From Streptomyces ochraceiscleroticus (lineage in GTDB: Bacteria > Actinomycetota > Actinomycetes > Streptomycetales > Streptomycetaceae), in assembly GCF_000720485.1 (NCBI RefSeq), contig NZ_JOAX01000008.1:248001-312000 (forward strand): 64,000 bases of DNA. The letters are read 5' to 3'. A program made the translations under genes and the position numbers. The notes beneath the pieces were generated by a model, which saw only the letters and a list, made by a program, of their open reading frames with translations, was not told the DNA's origin and searched no databases. Positions 53,326 through 61,236 of this stretch are shown piece by piece; the stretch's first letter is position 1, and every line of letters starts with the position of its first letter.

Positions 53326-53344
53326 GATGGTCACTTTGACCATC
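53326..53344. promoter_or_regulatory. 19-bp perfect dyad upstream of the sigma-like membrane protein
   Basis: Arms GATGGTCA and TGACCATC around CTT, 26 bases before the leftward GTG. It is probably an operator for a dimeric repressor of the 51318-53300 gene. It is too short and AT-rich to be the terminator of the DUF397 gene, which is formed by the separate hairpin at 53348-53374. Confidence 0.5.
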
Positions 53345-53347
53345 GGA

Positions 53348-53374
53348 CGGACCGGCCGGGGCGCGGCCGGTCCG
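53348..53374 (-). terminator. Terminator hairpin after the DUF397 gene
   Basis: Ten-bp perfect arms CGGACCGGCC and GGCCGGTCCG with a seven-base loop, 27 bases past the leftward stop. Confidence 0.6.
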
Positions 53375-53400
53375 GAGCCGCGGTGCGCCGCGGCCCCCGC

Positions 53401-53637
53401 TCAGCGCTGCCGGTCGAGGTCGAACTCGCCGTCCCGGGCGCCCAGTACGAACGCGCGCCACTCGCCCTCGGTGTACCGCAGCACCACGTCGGGGTCGGTG
53501 GAATTGCGCATCGCCACCGCGCCGCGCTCCAGGAACGCGATCTCCACGGCCTCCTCGGCGTCGCCGGGGGCGCGCTGCCAGACGGCGTCGGAGATGTCGA
53601 GGGCGTAGAGCCACTCCTTCTCGGCTGCGGCACTCAT
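53401..53637 (-). CDS. DUF397 small protein
   Basis: A 78-residue protein with the DUF397 pattern: WQRAPGDAEEAVEIAFLERGAVAMRNSTDPDVVLRYTEGEWRAFVLGARDGEFDL. Streptomyces DUF397 proteins usually sit next to an XRE-type helix-turn-helix gene and act as its small partner. None is adjacent here, so it is an orphan. AGGAG eight bases before the ATG decides the start over an upstream in-frame codon. Confidence 0.87.
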   Translation of the reverse strand: MSAAAEKEWLYALDISDAVWQRAPGDAEEAVEIAFLERGAVAMRNSTDPDVVLRYTEGEWRAFVLGARDGEFDLDRQR

Positions 53638-53713
53638 GCGGTGCACTCCTCGCGATAGCCCGGTCGGTACGGAGGTCAGCGTACGCCGCGCGGACCGGCC
53701 GCGGGGAGCGTAC

Positions 53714-53755
53714 GGCAAGGCCCCGGACAGCGCGTGTGCCGTCCGGGGCCCTGCC
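53714..53755. terminator. Terminator hairpin after the GH89 gene
   Basis: GGCCCCGGAC (53719-53728) pairs with GTCCGGGGCC (53741-53750). The stem extends outward through GGCA and TGCC with one mismatch each side. It lies 14 bases beyond the leftward stop of the glucosaminidase gene. Confidence 0.7.
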
Positions 53756-53768
53756 GTGGCGCCGCGGG

Positions 53769-56700
53769 TCAGTCCGTGCGCCAGCCGTCGAACTCCACCC
53801 GGCCGCGGGCGCCCGAGCCGTTGTTGGCCGCCGACATGTGCAGCCCCGCGTCCTGCGCGGCGGCCGCGCCGGGCACGGTGGCGGTGGCGACGGTGCGCCA
53901 GGTGTCACCGTCGTCCGTGGAGTACTCGCCCTTGAACGCGCCGCCCGCTTCCCGCGAAAGCCGCAGCGTCACCGGGGTCTTGACGCCCGTGACCCGCTCG
54001 TACCGGTCCAGCATGCCGTCGCCGTCGGTGTCGTAGGACAGCGCGACTCCGTTGTCCGGGGTGACGGAGAGGTTCACGAACCCCGCCGAGTCCGCCTCCG
54101 CCAGGCTGTTGCGGACGGCGATCCCGGCGCGCGCCCAGGGGCCTGTGGCCGTCTGCCCGGTCACCTTCACCGTCACCGAACCACCTGCGCGCAGCGCGCC
54201 CGGACGGTAGACGGCACCGAACTCGGCGGTGGCCTTCCACAGGTCGGCGCCCGCCCCGTCGATGGCGAACCGCCCGTCGAGCTGGCCGAAAACCGCCTCG
54301 TTCGTGGTGACCGTGCGCAAGCCCTCGTCCAGCGGCCCGGCCACGAAGAGCGACCCCGTACGCACCGTCGAGACCGCCGTCTCGCCCTGCGGTCCGTAAC
54401 TCACCGTCAGTTCGTACGGCATCGGCTTCAGCGGCGACGTCAGGGGCTCGGCGGGCGCCGCGACCCGCCAGTCGACGTCTCCCTTGCCGCCGGCCGGTAT
54501 TGACGGCAGCGAGACGGGGCCGCGGTCCTCGGCGTCCACGCCGCTCAGCGCGAAGTCCACCCGGCCGGTGTCCCGCAGCCCGCTGACGTTGTGCAGGGTG
54601 GCGGTGACGGTGGTCGCGCCGCCCGGCTCCATGGCGGCCGGCTCGGCGGTGACCACGACCCGCCCCTGGTACGGCGCCTTGGCGAGCACGTCGTGCACCT
54701 TCTGGGCGGTGCGGTACGCGTCCGTGGTGGGCCGCAGCGGGTAGTTCTTGCGCTCCCGCGTCCACGGCTCCTCTATGGCATACCAGTCGAACGCCTTCGG
54801 CTTCCGCTTTCCGGCGAGGGCGTCCTCCAGCTCGTCCAAGTACCGCTGCCACTGCGGGAGATGGAAGTCGCCGATCAGGCCGTGCCAGTCGCGGTTGGCG
54901 TAGTTGGCGAGCTTCCCGCCGTCCGCGGTGGGCCGGTCCGCCCACGTGGTGACCAGCACTCGCGCGGTGCGCTCGAGCTGCGCCGCCTCCGTGGCACCGG
55001 TCGCCATCCGCTTGGCGGCGTCCAGCCACGGCCCGAGGAGGAAGTGCCGGTGTGCGCCGGTCATGTCCTCGCTGAGCCGCATCAGTTGGAGCCAGAGCTT
55101 GGCGAGGGCGCGGAAGGCGGCCAGGTCCTTGCGCTGGTACGCCTCCTGGAGCTGCGGGATGAGCTGCCAGGAACGGTTCGCCAGCGCCTGCCGGCCCAGG
55201 TCGGTCAGGTCCAGCCGGTACGCGTCGCTGTTGCGCAGCGCGGGCCGGACCGCCAGCAGCGCGGCGAACGCGGCGTCGAGCCGGGCGGAGGAGAACGCGG
55301 GCGTGTGCGTGGCGTAGTACGTGCCGGAGCGGGCGGTCAGCGACGGGCGCGCGGCGAAGATCGAGTCGTGCGGCCGCCCGTCCTTGCTGCTGATCTCGTA
55401 CGTGCTCTCCCGGAGCGCCGCGAAGGCCGCCCGGGCCTTGGCGTCCCGGCCGCCGTACCGCGCGTCCGCGTACCCGTCGAACCACGCCGCGCGGTCCACC
55501 GCCTCCTCCCGCCACGCCAGCTCGCTGAAGAGCTCGAACGCGGCCGGGTCCCGCTCGGCGGCCTCGGCCATGTAGGCCGTGCCGACCAGCTTGCTGCCCT
55601 TCTTGTCGCGCCACGTCGTGAACCGCTCGGCCCACATGTGGGTCTTGGCCCCTATGGTCGTCCGGCCGCCGAAGTTCGGGATCGTGCCGAACGCGTACGG
55701 CACGTCGCCCCAGTCCTGCTCCCGGTCCTCGACCGTCTCCAGGTCCGAGAGGCCGTCCACGATCAGCATGTGCTTGTGGTCGACGGCGTCCAGCAGGTCC
55801 CGCCGCGGATTCTCCTGCCAGCCGAGAATCACCCACGTGGCGTCCTTGTGGGCGGCCAGCATCGCCCGCTCCACGGCCTTCGCCGCGGCCGGCACCGGGA
55901 CGTCCCCCGGGTTGCCGCCTTCGTGCAGCAGGTCCATCTTGAAGTGCTTGACGGTCCCGAAGAGCTCCTTCTGGTGCCGGTAGAAGGACTGCGCCACCTT
56001 CTCGAAGACCGTCGTCCGCGGGTCCAGCCAGTCGGGGCGCTTCAGGCCCGCCCAGTTGCCCTGCGGGACGACCCTGGCGCCGGGATTGCGCTTCACGAAA
56101 CCGTCCGGGACGGTGCCGAAGTAGCCCGGCAGCACCGGGTGCATCCCCAGCGACCGCAGCCGGTCGGCGATCCGCTTGCCCAGCGCGGTCCGCTTGGCGA
56201 GCAGCTCCTTGCTGACCGGGCCGCCGTAGCCGCTCATGTTCTGCAGCAGCCACCACGGCTGGTGCGTCGGCGCCGGCAGCCAGGCCCGCGCCTCGGCGTC
56301 GGAGTACCCGAAATCCTGCAGCATCCGGTGGTACACGGCCTCCGAGCCCGCCGTGACCAGGACCTCGTTCACACCGTGCAGCGCCAGGACGTCGATCGTG
56401 CGCTCCCAGTGCGCCCAGTCGGCGTACGGCGCGGTGTACCCGTCGTGGGTGTCGTTGAGCGCGAAGCGGTGGGCGAGAGCGGTGGAGCGCTCCAGCGGGC
56501 GCTTGGGTGCGGGGAGCTTCGCGGGGAGGTCGAGCTGCTCACCGGCCCAGGAGATGTGCGCCTGGCAGGTGTACTTCAGATACCAGTTGACGCCGGTCAG
56601 GATCGCGGCCGGGCTGGTGCCCGTGACCTCGATGCGGCCGGGGGCACCGGCGACGAGGAACCGCTCGGCGGTGCCCGCGGCCCGCTTCAGCGAAATGAGG

Positions 56701-56921
56701 TGGAACTGGTCGGCGTGGTGGGGGAGGAGGCGCTTGAGCGCGGCGAGCGCCGGTGCGGTGTCGAAGGGAGCAGCGGGGGGTTTGCGGCTCGTCGGGCCCG
56801 CGGGGCGCGCCGGCCCCGGCACGGCGGAGGCGGCCATGGCGGGGGTATGCCCGCCGACCGCGACCGTGACACCCAGGGCGCCCGCGGTACCCAACACGTT
56901 GCGTCTTGTGACGTGGCTCAC
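53769..56921 (-). CDS. Secreted alpha-N-acetylglucosaminidase (GH89, NAGLU-like)
   Basis: A 1050-residue exo-enzyme that removes terminal alpha-linked GlcNAc. A Tat signal (TRRNVLGTAGALGVTVAVGG) leads to NAGLU N-terminal, central TIM-barrel and C-terminal domains. Visible are LNDTHDGYTAPYADWAHWERTIDVLALHGVNEVLVTAGSEAVYHR, WWLLQNMSGYGGP, FKMDLLHEGGNPGD and the catalytic-region Trp/Glu ATWVILGWQENPRRDLL. About 300 extra C-terminal residues form one or two beta-sandwich domains, possibly carbohydrate-binding. The GTG is chosen from GGGGG five bases upstream and the Tat signal; GTG 56933 is possible if the message is leaderless. Confidence 0.88.
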   Translation of the reverse strand: MSHVTRRNVLGTAGALGVTVAVGGHTPAMAASAVPGPARPAGPTSRKPPAAPFDTAPALAALKRLLPHHADQFHLISLKRAAGTAERFLVAGAPGRIEVTGTSPAAILTGVNWYLKYTCQAHISWAGEQLDLPAKLPAPKRPLERSTALAHRFALNDTHDGYTAPYADWAHWERTIDVLALHGVNEVLVTAGSEAVYHRMLQDFGYSDAEARAWLPAPTHQPWWLLQNMSGYGGPVSKELLAKRTALGKRIADRLRSLGMHPVLPGYFGTVPDGFVKRNPGARVVPQGNWAGLKRPDWLDPRTTVFEKVAQSFYRHQKELFGTVKHFKMDLLHEGGNPGDVPVPAAAKAVERAMLAAHKDATWVILGWQENPRRDLLDAVDHKHMLIVDGLSDLETVEDREQDWGDVPYAFGTIPNFGGRTTIGAKTHMWAERFTTWRDKKGSKLVGTAYMAEAAERDPAAFELFSELAWREEAVDRAAWFDGYADARYGGRDAKARAAFAALRESTYEISSKDGRPHDSIFAARPSLTARSGTYYATHTPAFSSARLDAAFAALLAVRPALRNSDAYRLDLTDLGRQALANRSWQLIPQLQEAYQRKDLAAFRALAKLWLQLMRLSEDMTGAHRHFLLGPWLDAAKRMATGATEAAQLERTARVLVTTWADRPTADGGKLANYANRDWHGLIGDFHLPQWQRYLDELEDALAGKRKPKAFDWYAIEEPWTRERKNYPLRPTTDAYRTAQKVHDVLAKAPYQGRVVVTAEPAAMEPGGATTVTATLHNVSGLRDTGRVDFALSGVDAEDRGPVSLPSIPAGGKGDVDWRVAAPAEPLTSPLKPMPYELTVSYGPQGETAVSTVRTGSLFVAGPLDEGLRTVTTNEAVFGQLDGRFAIDGAGADLWKATAEFGAVYRPGALRAGGSVTVKVTGQTATGPWARAGIAVRNSLAEADSAGFVNLSVTPDNGVALSYDTDGDGMLDRYERVTGVKTPVTLRLSREAGGAFKGEYSTDDGDTWRTVATATVPGAAAAQDAGLHMSAANNGSGARGRVEFDGWRTD

Positions 56922-56941
56922 GCATGCCCCCACTGCTCGGC

Positions 56942-56970
56942 AGTATCAACGGTTACGTGCGAGGGGTCAC
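56942..56970 (-). promoter_or_regulatory. Promoter of the GH89 gene
   Basis: Leftward -35 GTGACC (56970-56965) and -10 GATACT (56947-56942), spacer 17 bp. The predicted start near 56935 leaves a leader of about a dozen bases before the chosen GTG. Confidence 0.55.
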
Positions 56971-57317
56971 GCTAACGGGCCGTCAGCCCATCTCCAAGGA
57001 TGTTGATACGACCAGAACGCGCCGAATGTCGCCGCTGTGGGCCGGTGGAGTGAGAGGGATTCCGGCGCGTTTTCGACGGCCGTCGTGGCTGCTGTGCCGA
57101 GCGTGACCCCGGCCCTTCGAGGCCAGTGTTCGGCGGGTTCTTACCCGCGCTCCTTCTGGGCTTCACGCGACGGGGCGCCGGGCGGGGGAAAAGTCGGCTG
57201 GGCGGCCGGGTCTCCCCGGGCCCCGCGCCGCCACTGTGTCACGACCGCCGTGCCCGCCGGCCGGTGCCGTCCCCGCGACGGCCGGTGCGGTTCCCCGCTC
57301 ACCCGGACGGAGCTGTC
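56971..57317. other. Non-coding part of the divergent GH89/acyltransferase region
   Basis: No gene is supported here. GCGGGTTCTTACCCGC (about 57136-57151) is a small hairpin. I could not identify a convincing promoter for the rightward acyltransferase operon. Confidence 0.4.
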
Positions 57318-58127
57318 ATGTCTGTCATGCCCACGTCGATGCCTACGACGACCGCCTTCCCGCACGCCCGGCCCACCCCGGACGCGCCCACCCCTGACGC
57401 CCCCGTCGCGTACACCACCTCCATCGCCGACTCCACCGCGCAGATCCGCGCCGCGCAGCGGCTGCGCCACCAGGTCTTCGGCGAGGAGATGGGCGCCACC
57501 CTGCACTCCCCGCTGCCCGGCCACGACATCGACGACTACGACGACCTCGTGGACCACCTGATCGTCACCGAGACCGCGACCGGCGAGGTCGTGGGAACCT
57601 ACCGGCTGCTGCCGCCCGGCCGCAGCGAGCGGCTCTATTCGGACGGCGAATTCGACCTGTCCGGGCTGCACGCGCTGCGCCCCTCGCTCATCGAGGCCGG
57701 CCGCTCCTGCGTCCACCCCGACCACCGCACCGGCGCGGTCATCAACCAGATGTGGGCCGCGCTCGCCCGGTACACCCTGCTCTCCGGCCACCGCTACCTC
57801 GTCGGCTGCGCGTCCGTACCGCTCGCAGACGGGGGCGCCTGCGCGGCGGCCACCTGGGAACTGGGCCGCTCCAGGCACGCCGCCCCGGAAGAGCTGCGCG
57901 TGCGCCCGCACCGCCCCTGGCTGCCGGACGCCGACGTGGCCGCCGCGGCCCGCCCCGCCGTCACCCAGCTCCCGCCCCTGCTCCGCGGCTACCTCCGGGT
58001 CGGCGCCTGGATCTGCGGGGCGCCCGCGCACGACCCGGAGTTCGACGTGGCCGACTTCTTCGTCGTCCTGGACATGGACCGGCTCGGCGAGCGGTACCGC
58101 CGGTTCTTCCTGGGCGACCAGCGGTGA
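57318..58127 (+). CDS. GNAT-like N-acyltransferase, OlsB family (ornithine-lipid type)
   Basis: A 269-residue protein with the OlsB/hemolysin-like acyltransferase pattern: RLRHQVFGEEMG near residue 50, DDLVDHLIVTETATGEVVGTYRLL, LIEAGRSCVHPDHRTGAVINQMWAALARYTLLSGHRYLVGCASVPL, and the end LDMDRLGERYRRFFL. OlsB transfers a 3-hydroxyacyl group from ACP to the alpha-amine of ornithine (or another amino acid) to make a lyso-lipid at the membrane. It is coupled by GTGA to a PlsC-type gene, the OlsB-OlsA order. GGACGGAGC precedes the ATG. Amino acid specificity is unknown. Confidence 0.83.
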   Translation: MSVMPTSMPTTTAFPHARPTPDAPTPDAPVAYTTSIADSTAQIRAAQRLRHQVFGEEMGATLHSPLPGHDIDDYDDLVDHLIVTETATGEVVGTYRLLPPGRSERLYSDGEFDLSGLHALRPSLIEAGRSCVHPDHRTGAVINQMWAALARYTLLSGHRYLVGCASVPLADGGACAAATWELGRSRHAAPEELRVRPHRPWLPDADVAAAARPAVTQLPPLLRGYLRVGAWICGAPAHDPEFDVADFFVVLDMDRLGERYRRFFLGDQR

Positions 58128-58972
58128 GCGCCCAGGCCGCGGTACCCGGCACCGCGCGGACGAGCCTCTGGGACGTGCTCTCCACCTGCACGTCCGGCTG
58201 CATCGACCACGCCGCGCCCCGGGTGCCGCTCGCCGGGACGGCGCGCCGCGCCGCGTCCTTCGCGCACGTACTGCTGCGCGCGGCCGCCGACCGTGACCGG
58301 CTCGCGGAACCGGAGCGGCTGCGGCGGCACGCCCGCGCCGCACTGGGCGCGCTGGGCGTCGGCCTGGTCCACGACGGCCCGCCGCTGCGCGTGGCGGGCG
58401 AGCCGACCGGCGGCCCCGGCACGCTCGTCGTGGTCAACCACATCTCCTGGCTGGACATCCTCGCGCTGCTCGCCGTCGAGCCGGTCACGATGCTCGCCAA
58501 GCAGGAGGTCGGCGGCTGGCCGGTGATGGGCCCGCTGGCCCGGCGCGCCGGCACCCGCTTCATCGACCGCAGCAGCCCGCGCGGCCTCCCGCAGGCCGTG
58601 GCCGACCTCGCGGCGGAGCTCGCCGCCGGCCGCTCGGTGGTGGTCTTCCCGCAGGCCACGACGTGGTGCTCGGCGACCGAGGGTGGCTTCCGGCGGGCGA
58701 CGTTCCAGGCGGCGATCGACGCGGGCGCGCCGGTCCGCCCGGTCACCGTCCGCTACCTCCAGCACGGCGCGCCCTCCACGGTGCCCGCCTTCGTCGGCGA
58801 GGAGGACCTGGCGTCCTCGCTCCGCCGCGTCCTGGTGGCCGGCGCCCTCACGGCCCGGGTCACGGTGCATCCGCCGCTGATACCGGGCCGGCGGGACCGG
58901 CGGGAGCTGGCGGCGGCGACCCAGGCGGTGGTACTCGGCCGCCACCGCGCCGAGCCGGCCGCGCACGCGTAA
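58124..58972 (+). CDS. 1-acyl-glycerol-3-phosphate-acyltransferase family (PlsC/OlsA-like)
   Basis: A 282-residue acyltransferase. The catalytic HX4D motif is NHISWLD near residue 106. The second substrate motif reads RAGTRFIDR, and the usual FPEGT motif reads FPQATT, with Gln for Glu. It probably O-acylates the product of the upstream OlsB-like enzyme to give a diacyl amino-acid lipid, or acts as a lysophosphatidate acyltransferase. It begins with GTG overlapping the previous stop, so the two are translated together. Confidence 0.83.
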   Translation: MSAQAAVPGTARTSLWDVLSTCTSGCIDHAAPRVPLAGTARRAASFAHVLLRAAADRDRLAEPERLRRHARAALGALGVGLVHDGPPLRVAGEPTGGPGTLVVVNHISWLDILALLAVEPVTMLAKQEVGGWPVMGPLARRAGTRFIDRSSPRGLPQAVADLAAELAAGRSVVVFPQATTWCSATEGGFRRATFQAAIDAGAPVRPVTVRYLQHGAPSTVPAFVGEEDLASSLRRVLVAGALTARVTVHPPLIPGRRDRRELAAATQAVVLGRHRAEPAAHA

Positions 58973-58995
58973 GAGGGCCGCGGGGACGGACGGCA

Positions 58996-59026
58996 GCGGG
59001 GCCCGGCCGTAGTGGCCGGGCCCCGC
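58996..59026. terminator. Bidirectional terminator between convergent genes
   Basis: Perfect 13-bp arms GCGGGGCCCGGCC and GGCCGGGCCCCGC with a five-base loop GTAGT, between the acyltransferase operon and the winged-helix regulator. Confidence 0.75.
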
Positions 59027-59036
59027 CCGTCCCCGG

Positions 59037-59597
59037 TCAGGAGACCGGTACGTACTTGTAGCCGACGCGGCGCACCGTCACGATCGACGAGCGGTGCCCG
59101 GCACCCAGCTTGCGGCGCAGCCGGGCGATGTGGACGTCGACCGTGCGGCCGTCGCCGACATGCCCGTAACCCCACACCGTCGTCACGAGCTGGTCGCGGG
59201 TGTGCACCCGCTGCGGGTGCGCCACCAGATGCGCCAGCAGCTCGAACTCCAGGAAGGTCAGATCCAGTTGACGGCCCTGGACGTGCACCGTGCGGCGCTC
59301 CGGGTCGACCCGGACGCCGCCCTCGCCGTAACTGGTCGCGGGGGCCTTGGGCTCCGGCGCCGGCTGGGGCTCAGGACGGGGTGCGGAGCCGGCCGGTACG
59401 AGGACGAGGTAGCCGACCATCGGGGGGCGGCCCGGCAGCTCGGGGAGGGTGTGCTGGGGAGCCGGCAGCCAGGTGGCGTCGGCGCCCAGGAGGTCGGCGA
59501 CCGGCGGTACTTCGTCGGGGGCCACGGCACGCAGCCGGGGCGGAGCGGGAACGGTGGCCGTCGGGGCGGCAGCGGAAAGGGATCGTACGTGCGTCAT
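59037..59597 (-). CDS. Orphan OmpR/PhoB-type winged-helix regulator without receiver domain
   Basis: A 186-residue protein. Residues about 95-186 form the winged helix: RTVHVQGRQLDLTFLEFELLAHLVAHPQRVHTRDQLVTTVWGYGHVGDGRTVDVHIARLRRKLG, then VRRVGYKYVPV. The N-terminal half is Ala/Pro-rich and has no phospho-acceptor domain. In S. coelicolor a GlnR-like protein (GlnRII) is encoded close to glnII, and this may be its equivalent; that rests on memory of synteny and domain type. It lies between the acyltransferase operon and glnII, on the glnII strand. Confidence 0.83.
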   Translation of the reverse strand: MTHVRSLSAAAPTATVPAPPRLRAVAPDEVPPVADLLGADATWLPAPQHTLPELPGRPPMVGYLVLVPAGSAPRPEPQPAPEPKAPATSYGEGGVRVDPERRTVHVQGRQLDLTFLEFELLAHLVAHPQRVHTRDQLVTTVWGYGHVGDGRTVDVHIARLRRKLGAGHRSSIVTVRRVGYKYVPVS

Positions 59598-59684
59598 CGA
59601 GGTCAGCTCTTTCGCGCAGTGGGGCGTCGGGGGACGTCGTGCGCGCGGGCAGGGCTGCTGTCTGGGTGCGTTGCGGGCCCGCGC

Positions 59685-59789
59685 TCAGTGCGCGCGGCAA
59701 CACAGACGGTCGAAGAGGTGATCCTGCCGGGACGGCCAGAACGGCTCGAGGTCGGTGCGACCCGTCGAGGTTTCGGTGAGGCTGGCCAT
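59685..59789 (-). CDS. Possible 34-residue Cys-Cys peptide upstream of the winged-helix gene
   Basis: A short open frame encodes a 34-residue peptide beginning MASLTETSTGRTD and ending HLFDRLCCRAH. It is too short for routine gene finding. An AATAGG-like -10 lies right before the ATG and no usable ribosome site exists, so a leaderless transcript would be needed. It precedes the regulator at 59037-59597 by 87 bases, the position of a regulatory leader peptide. An adjacent Cys pair near the end recalls the short leader peptides of streptomycetes. Coding status is unproven. Confidence 0.4.
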   Translation of the reverse strand: MASLTETSTGRTDLEPFWPSRQDHLFDRLCCRAH

Positions 59790-59869
59790 GCCCCTATTGA
59801 ACCAGACGGGGCGTGATCTGTCCTTCGTGCGCTCGTCATACGCACAGAGCGCCCCGCCGTACATACGCA

Positions 59870-59900
59870 AAGGGCGCCCCGCTTCAAGCGGGGCGCCCTT
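59870..59900 (-). terminator. Terminator hairpin after glnII
   Basis: Perfect 13-bp arms AAGGGCGCCCCGC and GCGGGGCGCCCTT with loop TTCAA, 22 bases past the glnII stop. Reading leftward, it ends in TTT. Confidence 0.85.
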
Positions 59901-59922
59901 CTTGCGAATTGACCGCGGGGGA

Positions 59923-60951
59923 TCAGACCTGGAGGGCCTTCTCCAGAGCGGTGCAGCAGGTGTCCACCATCAGGCGGGTGACCACGTAGGGGTCGACGTT
60001 CGCGTTCGGGCGGCGGTCCTCGATGTAGCCCTTCTTGTCCCGCTCGACCTGCCACGGGATGCGGACCGAGGCGCCGCGGTCGGACGCGCCGTAGCTGTAC
60101 TGGTCCCACGGCGCGGTCTCGTGGGCGCCGGTCAGACGGTCCTCGATGCCGGTGCCGTACTGCTTCACGTGCTCCAGCGGCTTGCCGTCCTGGCCCAGCG
60201 ACTCGCACGCGGTGATGATCGCGTCGTAGCCCTCGCGCATCGCCTTGGTGGAGAAGTTGGTGTGCGCGCCCGCGCCGTTCCAGTCGCCCTTGGCCGGCTT
60301 GGCGTCCAGGGTCGCGGTGACGCCGTAGTCCTCGGCGGTGCGGTAGAGCAGCCAGCGCGCGATCCACATGTGGTCGGAGACCTCCAGCGCCGGCAGCGCG
60401 CCGACCTGGAACTCCCACTGGCCCGGCATGACCTCGGCGTTGATGCCGGAGATGCCCAGGCCCGCGGCGAGGCAGTGGTCGAGGTGCTTCTCGACGATCT
60501 CGCGGCCGAAGATCTCCTCGGCGCCGACGCCGCAGTAGTAGCCGCCCTGCGGGGCCGGGAAGCCGCCCTCGGGGAAGCCGAGCGGGCGGCTGCCCTTGAG
60601 GAAGGTGTACTCCTGCTCGATGCCGAAGATCGGCTCCTGGTTCGCGAACTTTTCCGCGACCGGGCGCAGCAGCGCGCGGGTGTTGGAGGAGTGCGGGGTC
60701 ATGTCGGTGTTGAGCACCTCGCACAGGACCAGGATGTGCTCGCCGCCGCGGATCGGGTCCGGGCAGGAGAAGACGGGCTGCAGCACGAGGTCGGAGGAGT
60801 GGCCCTCGGCCTGGTTGGTGCTGGAACCGTCAAAGCCCCACACGGGCAGCTCGGCCAGCTCACGGGGCCCGGAGAGGATCTTCGTCTTCGAGCGGAGCTT
60901 GGCGGTCGGCTGCGTGCCGTCGATCCAGATGTACTCGGCCTTGATGGTCAC
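59923..60951 (-). CDS. glnII: Glutamine synthetase type II
   Basis: A 342-residue eukaryotic-type glutamine synthetase joining ammonia to glutamate with ATP in the cytoplasm. Family motifs are YIWIDGTQPTAKLRSKTKI, WGFDGSSTNQAEGHSSDLVL, FGIEQEYTFL, GINAEVMPGQWEFQVG, KGDWNGAGAHTNFSTKAMR and the ATP-site ASVRIPWQVERDKKGYIEDRRPNANVDPYVV. Length is usual for GSII. The GTG start has AGGAAGGG six bases upstream. It is not an adenylylation target of GlnE; control is transcriptional, by GlnR in S. coelicolor, and a candidate GlnR site lies at 61019-61056. Confidence 0.96.
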   Translation of the reverse strand: MTIKAEYIWIDGTQPTAKLRSKTKILSGPRELAELPVWGFDGSSTNQAEGHSSDLVLQPVFSCPDPIRGGEHILVLCEVLNTDMTPHSSNTRALLRPVAEKFANQEPIFGIEQEYTFLKGSRPLGFPEGGFPAPQGGYYCGVGAEEIFGREIVEKHLDHCLAAGLGISGINAEVMPGQWEFQVGALPALEVSDHMWIARWLLYRTAEDYGVTATLDAKPAKGDWNGAGAHTNFSTKAMREGYDAIITACESLGQDGKPLEHVKQYGTGIEDRLTGAHETAPWDQYSYGASDRGASVRIPWQVERDKKGYIEDRRPNANVDPYVVTRLMVDTCCTALEKALQV

Positions 60952-61018
60952 GGGGGCCCTTCCTGCGGTTTGGTACGAATACGCGTGCGGGCGTACTCAT
61001 GCACCTTCGCAACGGGCC

Positions 61019-61056
61019 GTTTCCCGTCCATTGCTCGAATGTGAACCCCGTGTTAC
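61019..61056 (-). promoter_or_regulatory. Candidate GlnR box upstream of glnII
   Basis: Reading leftward, GTAAC-N6-TTCAC-N6-GCAAT-N6-GAAAC spans exactly 38 bp, the 5-6-5-6-5-6-5 spacing of the GlnR consensus (gTnAc-n6-GaAAc repeated). The outer elements match well; the inner two match poorly. A further GTCAC-N6-GCAAT half-site lies at about 61153-61168. Confidence 0.5.
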
Positions 61057-61136
61057 TCGGGCCTGCTGTGACGCACGCCATGCGGCCCCTGGCCGGACCG
61101 GCCCGAAATGGCCGATCAGTATGCGTGAACGCGCCG

Positions 61137-61150
61137 TGTGACGTGTCACA
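61137..61150. promoter_or_regulatory. TGTGAC dyad in the glnII/oxygenase divergent region
   Basis: TGTGAC-GT-GTCACA is a perfect inverted repeat; TGTGACAC recurs at 61167-61174. These lie about 65-100 bases ahead of the oxygenase gene. They may bind a regulator of the rightward operon. Ligand unknown. Confidence 0.4.
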
Positions 61151-61236
61151 GACAACATTGCGACACTGTGACACGTTCAACTGCGTTACTCCTCCGTACA
61201 GTTGGCACGCCCACCCGCACGCGTGGAGAGGATCGC

